Positions 6,580-14,107 of a stretch of DNA of 18,665 nucleotides are shown here, piece by piece. The stretch is from Actinomycetota bacterium. GTDB lineage: Bacteria; Actinomycetota; Acidimicrobiia; Acidimicrobiales; CADCSY01. Position 1 is the stretch's first letter; each line of letters opens with the position of its first letter. The notes under the pieces are model-generated. The model searched no databases. It was not told the origin of the DNA and saw nothing but the letters and a program-made list of their open reading frames with translations. The stretch spans positions 1 through 18,665 of the forward strand of contig JACOTK010000098.1 in the NCBI GenBank assembly GCA_016178435.1, given 5' to 3'. The position numbers and the translations under genes are program-made.

Positions 6580-7385
6580 GCCGCCCGTTTCGGGTTGACG
6601 AGCGCATCATCGTGGTGGACAGCAAGGGTCGTCAGTACCTGATCAAGCTGGCAGCCGACGGTGAGTTCCACACCCATACGGGCTTCGTTCCCCATGCCGA
6701 CCTTCTCGGTCAGGAGGAAGGTGTCACGGTCCGCTCTACGACCGGCGCACGCTACACGGCGATGCGTCCGTCCCTTTCCGACTTCGTGATGCGGATGCCC
6801 CGTGGGGCGCAGGTGATCTATCCGAAGGATCTCGGCCCGATCCTGATGCTGGCGGACATCGCTCCGGGTGTGCGCGTCCTCGAGGCGGGCGTCGGTTCGG
6901 GTGCGCTGTCGATGACGCTCGTGCGTGCCGGAGCCAATGTGGTGGGCTACGAGATTCGGGAGGATTTTGCCCGGAGGGCCATTGCGAACGTGGAGGACTT
7001 CCTCGGCAGCGCCTCGCTCGGCCGGTACCGCGTGGAGGTGCGGGACGTCTACGAGGGCATCGACGAGGACGGTCTCGACGTTGTCGTGCTGGATCTGGCG
7101 GAGCCGTGGCGGGTCGTCAAGCATGCGGAGCAGGCACTCCGAGCCGGCGGCACGCTCGTCGCCTACACCCCATCGATCACCCAGGCGGTCCAACTCCGGG
7201 AGGCACTCGAGGCGAGTGATTTCGAGTTGGCGCAGACCATCGAGGTGCTCAACCGCTCCTGGCACATCGAGGGCCTGTCCGTGCGCCCGGATCATCGCAT
7301 GGTTGCCCATACGGCCTTCCTGACCTCGGCGCGGCTCCTGGGTCCGGTGCCGGGAGGGTTGAAGTCCCCGGGGGCCCCACGCTGA
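6576..7385 (+). CDS. trmI: tRNA (adenine-58-N1)-methyltransferase TrmI
   Basis: This 269-residue class I methyltransferase has the N-terminal beta domain of TrmI/Gcd14 (residues 1-60, with GRQYLIKL and GEFHTHTG) and the motif AMRPSLSDFVMRMPRGAQVIYPKDLGPI (split here only by reading). The S-adenosylmethionine loop is VLEAGVGSGALS (101-112), E126 sits in the second strand (VVGYEIRE), and the catalytic-site motif is LDLAEPW with D173. It methylates N1 of A58 in the tRNA T-loop. The start overlaps the thiolase stop (ATGA), giving tight coupling with the thiolation pair that probably modifies the same loop. In mycobacteria TrmI also lies close to the proteasome ATPase gene, so the neighbourhood is conserved. 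Confidence 0.92.
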   Translation: MSRPFRVDERIIVVDSKGRQYLIKLAADGEFHTHTGFVPHADLLGQEEGVTVRSTTGARYTAMRPSLSDFVMRMPRGAQVIYPKDLGPILMLADIAPGVRVLEAGVGSGALSMTLVRAGANVVGYEIREDFARRAIANVEDFLGSASLGRYRVEVRDVYEGIDEDGLDVVVLDLAEPWRVVKHAEQALRAGGTLVAYTPSITQAVQLREALEASDFELAQTIEVLNRSWHIEGLSVRPDHRMVAHTAFLTSARLLGPVPGGLKSPGAPR

Positions 7386-8542
7386 ACGCGCTCGACGGAT
7401 TGATCGTCATCATGGCGGTGTCGGCAGCCATCGGCGGCTACCGGTTGGGGCTGATCACGCGCTCGTTGTCATGGGTTGGCATGTTGGCGGGCTTGCTGTT
7501 CGGGGCCCGGTTCCTCCCCGAGGTGGTCGGTCTCTTTCGGAACGCCGATCCCGTGGGACGGTTGGTCGTTGCCGGCGGATTCTTCACTGCTGCATCGTTC
7601 CTGGGCCAGGCGGCGGGCATGGTGGTCGGCAGGAAGGTGCACCTCATCCTGCCCGCCTCCACCCGGCCGATCGATCGTGCCGGCGGAAGCCTCGCAGGTG
7701 TCGGGGGGATGTTGGTCGCGCTCTGGTTGCTCCTGCCGGCGGCGGTTGACGTGCCCGGTGTGGTCGCGCAGTTGGTGCACGGCTCGCGGATCGCCCAGGC
7801 GATCGACACAGCGGCTCCCAAGCCGCCCAACGCGTTGAGGACGCTTCGAGGCCTGGTCGGAGAGGGTCAGTTCCCCCAGGTCTTCGAGGCCCTCCGCCCC
7901 TCACCCAGGCCGGGCCCTCCCCCGATCGCGTCGGGTCTCAACGATGCGATGGCGACCGCGGTGAGCGCGTCGACCGTTCGGGTCGAGGGGCCGGCATGCG
8001 ATCGCACCCAGGAGGGCAGCGGGTTCGTCGTCGCTCCCGGCCTCGTGGTCACCAATGCCCATGTGGTGGCCGGCGAGGACAGCACGGAGCTGATCCGTAC
8101 CGATGGAAGGCGGGTTCGAGCCCGTGTCGTCGCCTTCGACCCGGATCGAGACCTCGCACTGCTCGATGCACCGGGGATCGATCGAAACCCTCTGCCGATG
8201 GGTGATGGCCATGTCGGCACGATCGGCGCCGTCTTCGGTTATCCCGGTGGGGGGCCGCTGGAGTTGTCGCCCTTCGAGATCAGCGAGGAGGTCACCGCTG
8301 TGGGACGAGACCTGTACGACTCGAGACAGACGCGGCGAAAGGTCCTGGTTCTCGCGAGCAGTCTGGCGCCCGGGGACTCCGGGTCTGCGCTGGTCGACGC
8401 GGCCGGGAGCCTCGTCGGCGTGGCGTTTGCCATCGCCCCCGATCGTCCGGGCACCGCCTATGCACTCGACCTCGCCGAGTTGCAGGCTCTGTTGGACACA
8501 CCTCGGCCGTCGACGGTCGACACCGGACCCTGCCTCCATTGA
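7382..8542 (+). CDS. MarP-like membrane serine protease (CvpA domain plus trypsin-like domain)
   Basis: The N-terminal part (about residues 1-135) has four hydrophobic helices and the CvpA signature AAIGGYRLGL. After a linker, a periplasmic trypsin-fold protease follows (about 185-386). With numbering from a CTG start, the catalytic triad is H227 (TNAHVVAG), D257 (DPDRDLALL) and S333 (PGDSGSALV). C206 and C384 match the disulfide pair of mycobacterial MarP, a protease needed for acid and oxidative stress resistance. The first usual start is TTG 7400, but that would drop NALDGL, which fits the family N-terminus (M-N-x-L-D). The only in-frame codon that keeps it is CTG 7382, overlapping the TrmI stop as CTGA. 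I therefore prefer CTG 7382 with moderate confidence. The gene is probably the last of the operon, before the hairpin at 8585. Confidence 0.83.
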   Translation: MNALDGLIVIMAVSAAIGGYRLGLITRSLSWVGMLAGLLFGARFLPEVVGLFRNADPVGRLVVAGGFFTAASFLGQAAGMVVGRKVHLILPASTRPIDRAGGSLAGVGGMLVALWLLLPAAVDVPGVVAQLVHGSRIAQAIDTAAPKPPNALRTLRGLVGEGQFPQVFEALRPSPRPGPPPIASGLNDAMATAVSASTVRVEGPACDRTQEGSGFVVAPGLVVTNAHVVAGEDSTELIRTDGRRVRARVVAFDPDRDLALLDAPGIDRNPLPMGDGHVGTIGAVFGYPGGGPLELSPFEISEEVTAVGRDLYDSRQTRRKVLVLASSLAPGDSGSALVDAAGSLVGVAFAIAPDRPGTAYALDLAELQALLDTPRPSTVDTGPCLH

Positions 8543-8584
8543 GGGTCTTGCCTCGTGGGGAGGCGCCGTGGTTCACCCGTGACG

Positions 8585-8614
8585 CGCAACGGAGGCCCGA
8601 AGGCCTCCGTTGCG
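8585..8614. terminator. Strong hairpin terminator between convergent genes
   Basis: A perfect 13-bp inverted repeat (arms 8585-8597 and 8602-8614, core GCAACGGAGGCC) encloses a CGAA tetraloop. It lies between the stop of the MarP-like protease on the + strand and the stop of the ferredoxin on the - strand, so it can end transcription from both sides. On the + side only a short T run follows (CACTTTGGG), and the - side has none, so a long U-tract is missing, as is common in high-GC Actinobacteria. Confidence 0.8.
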
Positions 8615-8633
8615 ATCACTTTGGGCAGCTCGG

Positions 8634-8870
8634 TCAGTCGGCCTCGATGAAGATGCACTCGCCCGGGCATTCCTCGGCCGACTCGATCACGGAATCGAGC
8701 TGTGAGTCGGGAAACGAGGCCAGGCCTTCAGCACCCCCAGGGTCGCTGAAGACCTTACTGCCCTCCTTGACATAGGCGAGGCCATCGTCGAGGAGGGTGA
8801 AGACATCGGGGGCGATCTCTTCGCAGAGACCATCGCCTGTACAGAGATCCTGATCGATCCAGACCTTCAT
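8634..8870 (-). CDS. Ferredoxin, proteasome-locus type
   Basis: This 78-residue acidic protein has C10-x5-C16 in IDQDLCTGDGLCEE and C68-P in SAEECPGEC, plus a further C72. The C-x5-C ... C-P pattern is that of small [3Fe-4S] or related single-cluster ferredoxins, with the middle longer than usual (51 residues between C16 and C68). From memory it closely resembles the ferredoxin beside the proteasome ATPase gene in streptomycetes (IDQDLCTGDG, GLAYVK, ECPGDC), which supports a conserved link. Its redox partner is unknown. ATG 8870 is chosen because similarity starts at MKVWIDQDL. AGGAG lies 12 bases upstream, somewhat far. The gene is divergent from ARC and convergent with the protease gene. 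Confidence 0.88.
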   Translation of the reverse strand: MKVWIDQDLCTGDGLCEEIAPDVFTLLDDGLAYVKEGSKVFSDPGGAEGLASFPDSQLDSVIESAEECPGECIFIEAD

Positions 8871-9047
8871 GTCGGGTGCATTCTCCTGACTGTGGGAACA
8901 GGGGCCGTTGGTTGCAAAGCTACACGGCCGGGAGTGGGAATCATCAACTTTGCACGTCGCGGCTCGTCGACGTTGCTTTTGGCCGATTACCGCCGATGGG
9001 CAGAGAAGGGCGTGTAGGGTCGCCATCAGCGCCCAAGGAGGTTGATC
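8871..9047. promoter_or_regulatory. Divergent control region between ferredoxin and ARC
   Basis: For ARC, TAGGGT (9015-9020) is a likely -10, giving a short leader with the Shine-Dalgarno AAGGAGG at 9035-9041. Two copies of GCCGAT lie exactly 10 bases apart (8982-8987 and 8992-8997); the second sits 17 bases before the -10, in the -35 position. Further upstream there is an inverted repeat ACGTCG (8954-8959) / CGACGT (8968-8973). On the - strand TAGCTT, within GTGTAGCTTTGC near 8920-8932, could be the ferredoxin -10. The regulatory reading is inference from spacing and symmetry. Confidence 0.45.
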
Positions 9048-10793
9048 ATGGCCGAGCATGACGAATCGGAGATCGAGGAACTGCGGGAACAAGCCATGAC
9101 GCTGGAGGAGGAGGTCACCTTTCTCCGCCAGAAGGTGCAGGATGCGCCGAAGCGTGTGCGCACGCTCGAGGAGCGTCTTCTCGAGACGAAGGGACAGCTC
9201 GCACAGGCCGTATCACAGAACGAGAAGCTGGCGTACACCCTGCGGGAGGCCCGTGAACATATCGCGGCGCTCCGCGACGAGGTTGAGAAGCTCACGCAAC
9301 CACCCTCCGCGTACGGGACCATGCTCGGGAAGAATGATGACGGCACGGTCGACGTCTACTCCGGTGGTCGCAAGATGCGCGTCGCGGTACACCCCGATCT
9401 CGACGACGAAGGCATGCAGCGGGGCGCCGAGGTGGTGCTCAACGAGTCGCTGAACGTCGTGCTCGCAAGGCGTCCCGACCTTTCCGGTGAGGTGGTCCTC
9501 ATCAAGGAGTTGCTCGAGGATGGGAAGCGGGCGCTCATCGTCGGTCGGGCCGACGAGGAGCGGGTCGTCGAGATCGCGGACACGCTCATCGACGTCCGGT
9601 TGCGCTCCGGCGATTCGGTGCTGCTCGACACCCGGGCAAATCTTCTGCTCGAGAAGCTTCCCCGTGCCGAGGTCGAGGAGCTGGTTCTGGAGGAGGTTCC
9701 CGACATCTCCTACGAGGACGTGGGTGGTCTCGACAGCCAGATCGAGCAGATCACCGACGCCGTCGAGCTCCCCTTCATGTACCGCGAGCTCTTCGAGGAG
9801 CACCAGCTCCCCGCCCCCAAGGGCATCCTCCTGTACGGTCCCCCGGGGTGCGGCAAGACGCTGATCGCCAAGGCGGTTGCGAACTCCCTCTCGAAGAAGG
9901 TCAGCGAGGTCACCGGAAAGCCTGCCGCACGCAGCTATTTCCTGAACATCAAGGGCCCCGAGCTTTTGAACAAGTACGTGGGCGAGACCGAGCGTCAGAT
10001 CCGCCTGGTGTTCCAGCGGGCGCGCGAGAAGTCCGAGGAAGGCGTGCCCGTCATCGTGTTCTTCGACGAGATGGACAGCCTGTTCCGTACTCGAGGCACC
10101 GGGATCAGCTCTGACATGGAATCGACGATCGTGCCCCAGTTGTTGGCCGAGATCGATGGGGTGGAGACCCTGAAGAACGTGATCGTCATCGGTGCCTCGA
10201 ACCGGGAGGACCTCATCGATCCCGCCATCCTCCGACCCGGCCGTCTCGACGTGAAGATCAAGATCGAGCGTCCCACCGTGGACTCCGCAGCGCAGATCTT
10301 CAGTCGTTACCTCACCACCGAGCTGCCCATCTCCGAGACGGAGGTCAAGGAATTGGGCGGGGGCGACCGCGACAAGGCGATCACGGCGATGATCGAGACG
10401 ACCGTGGAGATGATGTACCGCACGGACGACGCAAATCGCTTTCTCGAGGTCACCTACCAGAACGGCGACAAGGAGGTCATGTACTTCAAGGACTTCTCGT
10501 CGGGCGCCATGATCGAGAACATCGTTCGCCGTGCCAAGAAGCTCGCGATCAAGCGCCTCATCGCCGGGGGCGAGAAGGGCATCTGCACCGCCGACCTCCT
10601 GGCATCGATCGCCCAGGAGTACAAGGAGCACGAGGACCTTCCCAACACCACCAATCCGGACGACTGGGCGAAGATCTCGGGCAAGAAGGGCGAGCGGATC
10701 GTGTACGTCCGCACCCTCGTGGCGAAGGGCGAGGATGCCGCCGCCACCGGCGGACGTTCCATCGAGCGTGTGGCCACCGGCCAGTACCTGTGA
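9048..10793 (+). CDS. mpa: Proteasome-associated AAA ATPase ARC/Mpa
   Basis: The 581-residue hexameric unfoldase recognises pupylated proteins and feeds them into the 20S core. An N-terminal coiled coil spans about residues 5-85 (EELREQAMTLEEEVTFL and onward) and binds Pup. Two OB-fold domains follow (about 86-230). The AAA domain has Walker A G264-PPGCGK-T271, Walker B VIVFFDE with D340-E341, a sensor-like ASNREDLID and the arginine region RPGRLD. The protein ends in GQYL, the C-terminal motif that docks into proteasome alpha-ring pockets. ATG 9048 is chosen over TTG 9042 because the Shine-Dalgarno AAGGAGG is 6 bases before it. The family is also called ARC in non-mycobacterial species. The gene has its own promoter region and is separated from dop by 46 bases. 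Confidence 0.97.
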   Translation: MAEHDESEIEELREQAMTLEEEVTFLRQKVQDAPKRVRTLEERLLETKGQLAQAVSQNEKLAYTLREAREHIAALRDEVEKLTQPPSAYGTMLGKNDDGTVDVYSGGRKMRVAVHPDLDDEGMQRGAEVVLNESLNVVLARRPDLSGEVVLIKELLEDGKRALIVGRADEERVVEIADTLIDVRLRSGDSVLLDTRANLLLEKLPRAEVEELVLEEVPDISYEDVGGLDSQIEQITDAVELPFMYRELFEEHQLPAPKGILLYGPPGCGKTLIAKAVANSLSKKVSEVTGKPAARSYFLNIKGPELLNKYVGETERQIRLVFQRAREKSEEGVPVIVFFDEMDSLFRTRGTGISSDMESTIVPQLLAEIDGVETLKNVIVIGASNREDLIDPAILRPGRLDVKIKIERPTVDSAAQIFSRYLTTELPISETEVKELGGGDRDKAITAMIETTVEMMYRTDDANRFLEVTYQNGDKEVMYFKDFSSGAMIENIVRRAKKLAIKRLIAGGEKGICTADLLASIAQEYKEHEDLPNTTNPDDWAKISGKKGERIVYVRTLVAKGEDAAATGGRSIERVATGQYL

Positions 10794-10827
10794 GCGCCTG
10801 GTGCCCGCCGGGTTGACCTCGGGACGA

Positions 10828-10839
10828 TAGGGTCGACTC
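10828..10839 (+). promoter_or_regulatory. Likely leaderless dop promoter element
   Basis: TAGGGT (10828-10833) ends 6 bases before the GTG start of dop, and no Shine-Dalgarno is present. TAGGGTCG is identical at the ARC -10. This spacing would place the transcript start at or next to the GTG. Confidence 0.45.
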
Positions 10840-12324
10840 GTGGCGATACCAAAGGTGTGCGGCATCGAGACCGAGTACGGCATCGTGTTGCGAGGAGGGG
10901 GTGACTCCAATCCCATCGCCGCGTCGTCGTTGCTCATCAATGCCTATGTCTCCTCGCTCCATTCCAAGGTCGATTGGGATTTCGAGGATGAGTCGCCCGG
11001 AAGCGACGCACGGGGCTACAACGTCGGGGGCAGCCCTCCGCCGGAGGTGGAGACCCATCTGGTCAACGCGGTGCTGACCAACGGCGCTCGTTACTACGTC
11101 GATCACGCCCACCCGGAGATATCCACGCCCGAGTGTCTCGATGCCCGCGAGGTCGTCGTGTGGGACCGAGCAGCGGAGCAGATCCTGCTGGCCTCCATGA
11201 ACGCAGCAGTCCAGTTGCTCCCGCCCGGTCAGGAGGTGGTCGTCTACAAGAACAACAGTGACCGCAAGGGCAACAGCTACGGATGCCACGAGAACTACCT
11301 CATGGACCGCACCGTGCCCTTCGGGCGCATCGTCACGGGCATCACCCCCTTCTTTGTGACCCGCCAGATCTTCACGGGAGCCGGCAAGGTCGGCAGCGAG
11401 GCTCCGGGCATGGGCTCCGAGGTGTCCTTCCAGTTGTCCCAGCGCGCCGACTTCTTCGAGGAGGAGGTGGGGCTCGAGACCACGCTGAAGCGGCCCATCG
11501 TCAACACCAGGGACGAGCCGCACTGCGACCCGCAGAAGTACCGTCGACTCCATGTCATTGTCGGCGACGCGAACATGTCCGAGGTGGCGACGTTCCTGAA
11601 GGTGGGGACAACAGCGCTCGTGCTGGCCATGATCGAGGACGACGTGCTGACGCGTGATCTGCGTCTGGCGGCGCCGGTTCAGTCGCTGCGTCGCACATCG
11701 TACGACGTGGAGATGTCCCAGACTCTCGATCTCGCCAACGGCGACTCGATCACGGCGCTCGAGGTGCAATGGGAGTACCTCACCCATGCACAGAAATATG
11801 CCGAGACCCACGGCCTCGAGGCGGTCGGCACACAGGTCGGCGGCGATGTCATCCGGCGATGGGAGCAGGTGTTGACGGCCCTGGAGGCCGACCCCATGAC
11901 CCTGGCCGATCAGCTCGACTGGGTGGCGAAATGGAAGTTGCTGTCCGCCTATCGAGAGCGGGACGACCTCCAATGGGACGATCCCCGGCTTGCGGCGATG
12001 GACCTGCAGTACCATGACCTGAGGCCGCAACGATCCCTTTTCGCGCGGATGAATCTGGAGCGTCTGAGTGGTGACGACGAGGTCGTGTCGGCGATGACCG
12101 AACCTCCACTCACCACGCGGGCATACTTTCGGGGAAAGTGCCTACAACGTTGGGGCGATCAGATCATGGCGGCGAATTGGGATTCACTGGTCTTTGACGT
12201 GGGCAACGACCCGCTTCGGCGAGTGCCCATGATGGAACCCTTAAAGGGGACGGCGGCACATGTCGATCAACTCATCAGGGAATGCGCAACCGCTTCCGAG
12301 TTGTTGGAACGACTGGGAGCCTGA
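10840..12324 (+). CDS. dop: Pup deamidase/depupylase Dop
   Basis: This 494-residue enzyme of the glutamine-synthetase-like Pup ligase family converts the C-terminal Gln of Pup to Glu and also removes Pup from proteins. It has the metal/ATP motif GIETEYG (E10, E12) and YYVDHAHPEISTPE with catalytic-position D88. The extra segment between about residues 42 and 75 (DWDFEDESPGSDARGYNVGG) is the Dop loop that distinguishes Dop from PafA. Further shared motifs are KNNSDRKGNSYGCHENY, INTRDEPH-like NTRDEPHCD, and RLHVIVGDANMSE. Dop, not PafA, is also supported by the GGQ ending of Pup in this locus. The start is GTG 10840, 6 bases after TAGGGT. The pup gene follows after 20 bases. Confidence 0.97.
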   Translation: MAIPKVCGIETEYGIVLRGGGDSNPIAASSLLINAYVSSLHSKVDWDFEDESPGSDARGYNVGGSPPPEVETHLVNAVLTNGARYYVDHAHPEISTPECLDAREVVVWDRAAEQILLASMNAAVQLLPPGQEVVVYKNNSDRKGNSYGCHENYLMDRTVPFGRIVTGITPFFVTRQIFTGAGKVGSEAPGMGSEVSFQLSQRADFFEEEVGLETTLKRPIVNTRDEPHCDPQKYRRLHVIVGDANMSEVATFLKVGTTALVLAMIEDDVLTRDLRLAAPVQSLRRTSYDVEMSQTLDLANGDSITALEVQWEYLTHAQKYAETHGLEAVGTQVGGDVIRRWEQVLTALEADPMTLADQLDWVAKWKLLSAYRERDDLQWDDPRLAAMDLQYHDLRPQRSLFARMNLERLSGDDEVVSAMTEPPLTTRAYFRGKCLQRWGDQIMAANWDSLVFDVGNDPLRRVPMMEPLKGTAAHVDQLIRECATASELLERLGA

Positions 12325-12344
12325 GTTGCGACAGAGGAGCGATC

Positions 12345-12536
12345 ATGGCAGAACGTGAGCAGATTCGTAAGACGACTCCGGAGCGCAAGGAAGAAGTCGT
12401 CGAGGCGCCTCCGGCAACGGAGAAGGGCGACAAGCTCAAGGCCGAGCTCGATGATCTTCTCGACGAGATCGACGAGGTGCTCGAGGAGAATGCCGAGGAT
12501 TTCGTCCGCAGCTACGTGCAAAAAGGTGGCCAGTAG
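12345..12536 (+). CDS. pup: Prokaryotic ubiquitin-like protein Pup
   Basis: The 63-residue, highly charged and probably disordered protein ends in Y-V-Q-K-G-G-Q, so it is made in the Gln form and must be deamidated by Dop before PafA can ligate it. The central-to-C-terminal part (DKLKAELDDLLDEIDEVLEE, residues 29-48) is the helix-forming region that binds the ARC coiled coil. K60 is three residues from the end. ATG 12345 is supported by the Shine-Dalgarno GAGGAG at 12334-12339, 5 bases before it. An in-frame ATG at 12282 lies inside dop and has no support. No -10-like element is visible in the 20-base gap, so pup is probably cotranscribed with dop but translated strongly from its own site. 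Confidence 0.97.
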   Translation: MAEREQIRKTTPERKEEVVEAPPATEKGDKLKAELDDLLDEIDEVLEENAEDFVRSYVQKGGQ

Positions 12537-12570
12537 GCCCTCCGGCGGCGAAACACGCTCCCCGGAGGGC
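12537..12570 (+). terminator. Hairpin after pup (attenuator or terminator)
   Basis: GCCCTCCGG (12537-12545) and CCGGAGGGC (12562-12570) form a perfect 9-bp GC-rich stem with a 16-base loop directly after the pup stop codon. No U-tract follows. It sits between pup and the -10-like TAGCCT of prcB, so it could end or stabilise the dop-pup transcript and let the core particle genes use their own promoter. Confidence 0.55.
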
Positions 12571-12579
12571 TGGACCCGC

Positions 12580-12593
12580 TAGCCTCGGCGACG
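12580..12593 (+). promoter_or_regulatory. Likely leaderless prcB promoter element
   Basis: TAGCCT (12580-12585) ends 8 bases before the ATG of prcB. There is no Shine-Dalgarno in the intervening cggcgacg, so the transcript may start at or next to the ATG. Confidence 0.45.
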
Positions 12594-13424
12594 ATGACTT
12601 TTCCCTTCTTTGCCCCAGGAGACGATCCGGGCCCCGACTTCGCCGATCTGCTTCGGCGCGTGGGCCTGGCGCCTGTCCCACCCACCTCAGCCATCGAGGG
12701 CGTGACGCACGGAACCACCGTCCTCGCCATACGCCACGCCGATGGCGTGATCATGGCCGGAGACCGACGTGCCACCTCGGGGCATCTGATCAGCTACCGC
12801 ACGATGGAGAAGGTGTTCCCCGCAGATCGCCACTCCGGTGTGGCCATTGCCGGCGCTGCAGGCCCGGCGATGGACATGGTGAAGATGTTCCAGCTGCAGC
12901 TCGAGCACTACGAAAAGGTCGAGGGCAACCAGCTGAGCCTCGAGGGCAAGGCCAACCAGCTCAGTGGCATGGTGCGCAACCACCTTCCCTTTGCGCTGCA
13001 GGGCATGGCCGTCGTGCCGCTGTTCGCCGGCTACGACCTGCGTCGAAAGGTTGGCCGGCTGTTCCAGTACGACATCACGGGCGGACGTTACGAGGAGCGG
13101 GACTTTGCCTCCACCGGGTCGGGGTCGTTGCATGCCGGAGCCGTGATGAAGATGGGCTTTCGTGACGGGATGACCCGGGAGCAGGCAATGGATCTGGCCA
13201 TCTCGGGCCTCTTCCAGGCCGCCGATGAGGATTCGGCCACGGGAGGCCCGGACCTGGTACGCGGGATCTTCCCCACCGTTGCCACCATTACGGCGGCAGG
13301 GTTCGATCGAGTGGAGGAATCAGAGATCGCCGAGCGCTTTCGGATGCTGGTGGACAGCCTGGCCCTGTCGGAAAGCACCTCGGTCGGTGCCAATCCCACG
13401 ATGGGTGAGAGGCACACGTCATGA
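12594..13424 (+). CDS. prcB: 20S proteasome beta subunit
   Basis: The 276-residue precursor of the proteolytic subunit has a propeptide of 40 residues ending in EGVTHG. Self-cleavage would expose Thr41 (HG-TTVLAI) as the N-terminal nucleophile. In mature numbering Asp17 (D57 in MAGDRRAT) and Lys33 (K73 in RTMEKVF) are present, so the subunit should be active. Other family motifs are GSGSLHAGAVMK and the late Asp region EDSATGGPDLVRG. The propeptide is shorter than the 57 residues of the Mycobacterium tuberculosis protein. ATG 12594 is 8 bases after TAGCCT. The stop overlaps the prcA start (ATGA), so the two subunits are made together. Confidence 0.97.
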   Translation: MTFPFFAPGDDPGPDFADLLRRVGLAPVPPTSAIEGVTHGTTVLAIRHADGVIMAGDRRATSGHLISYRTMEKVFPADRHSGVAIAGAAGPAMDMVKMFQLQLEHYEKVEGNQLSLEGKANQLSGMVRNHLPFALQGMAVVPLFAGYDLRRKVGRLFQYDITGGRYEERDFASTGSGSLHAGAVMKMGFRDGMTREQAMDLAISGLFQAADEDSATGGPDLVRGIFPTVATITAAGFDRVEESEIAERFRMLVDSLALSESTSVGANPTMGERHTS

Positions 13425-14107
13425 GCATGCCTTTCTACGTCGCACCCGAGCAGGTGATGAAGGATCGCGCGGACTACGCCCGCAAGGGCATAGCCCGGGG
13501 TCGAAGCCTGATCACGGCCACCTACGCCGATGGCGTCCTGATCTGTGCGGAGAATCCTTCACGCACCCTGCGAAAGATCAGCGAGATCTACGATCGCATC
13601 GCCTTTGCCGGGGTCGGCAAGTACAACGAGTTCGACCAGCTTCGCATTGCGGGGGTTCGAGCGGCAGACCTGAAGGGGTATTCGTACAGCCGCGAGGACG
13701 TCGATGCCCGCAGCCTGGCCAACCAGTACGCCCAGATCCTGGGGCAGATCTTCACCCATGAGATGAAACCCATGGAAGTGGAGATCCTGGTGGCCGAGGT
13801 GGGAACCGAGCCGAGCGAGGATCAGCTCTTTCACATCCTCTATGACGGTACGGTCGTCGATGAGCAGCGTTTCACGGTGCTCGGGGGCGACGCCGACGCC
13901 ATCGCGGGCCGTCTCGAGTCGACCTTCACCGACGGGAGTGACCTCAAGACCGTGCTCGGCGCCTGTGTCGTGGCGATCGCGGGTCCTGATCGAACCATAC
14001 CGGCCAGTGATCTGGAGGTGGCGGTGTTGACCCGTGGTGAGGAGCGCCGCGTGTTTCATCGCATCGACGACGACGAGGTCGCCGAGTTGCTTCGCGGGGC
14101 GACCTGA
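13421..14107 (+). CDS. prcA: 20S proteasome alpha subunit
   Basis: This 228-residue non-catalytic subunit forms the outer rings of the core and the pocket for the ARC C-terminus. It has the alpha-type N-terminal helix and gate region (YVAPEQVMKDRADYARKGIARGRS, about residues 6-29), GVLICAENPSRTLRKISEIYDRIAFAGVGKYNEF, and no N-terminal Thr nucleophile. A second ATG two codons downstream (13427) is an alternative start. The ATGA overlap with prcB favours the first. A purine-rich GAGAGG lies upstream. The tail after about residue 195 is variable and acidic. Confidence 0.96.
   Translation: MSMPFYVAPEQVMKDRADYARKGIARGRSLITATYADGVLICAENPSRTLRKISEIYDRIAFAGVGKYNEFDQLRIAGVRAADLKGYSYSREDVDARSLANQYAQILGQIFTHEMKPMEVEILVAEVGTEPSEDQLFHILYDGTVVDEQRFTVLGGDADAIAGRLESTFTDGSDLKTVLGACVVAIAGPDRTIPASDLEVAVLTRGEERRVFHRIDDDEVAELLRGAT

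Noticed and set aside
9213..10940. Open frame of 575 codons on the - strand
   Set aside because: It is antisense to ARC, with no domain, and its length is explained by third-position GC bias.
10558..12030. Open frame of 490 codons on the - strand
   Set aside because: It is antisense to dop and the end of ARC, and no recognisable motif or start signal is seen.
12282..12344. Longer Pup beginning inside dop
   Set aside because: Pup family length (about 60-70 residues) and the Shine-Dalgarno at 12334-12339 point to ATG 12345.
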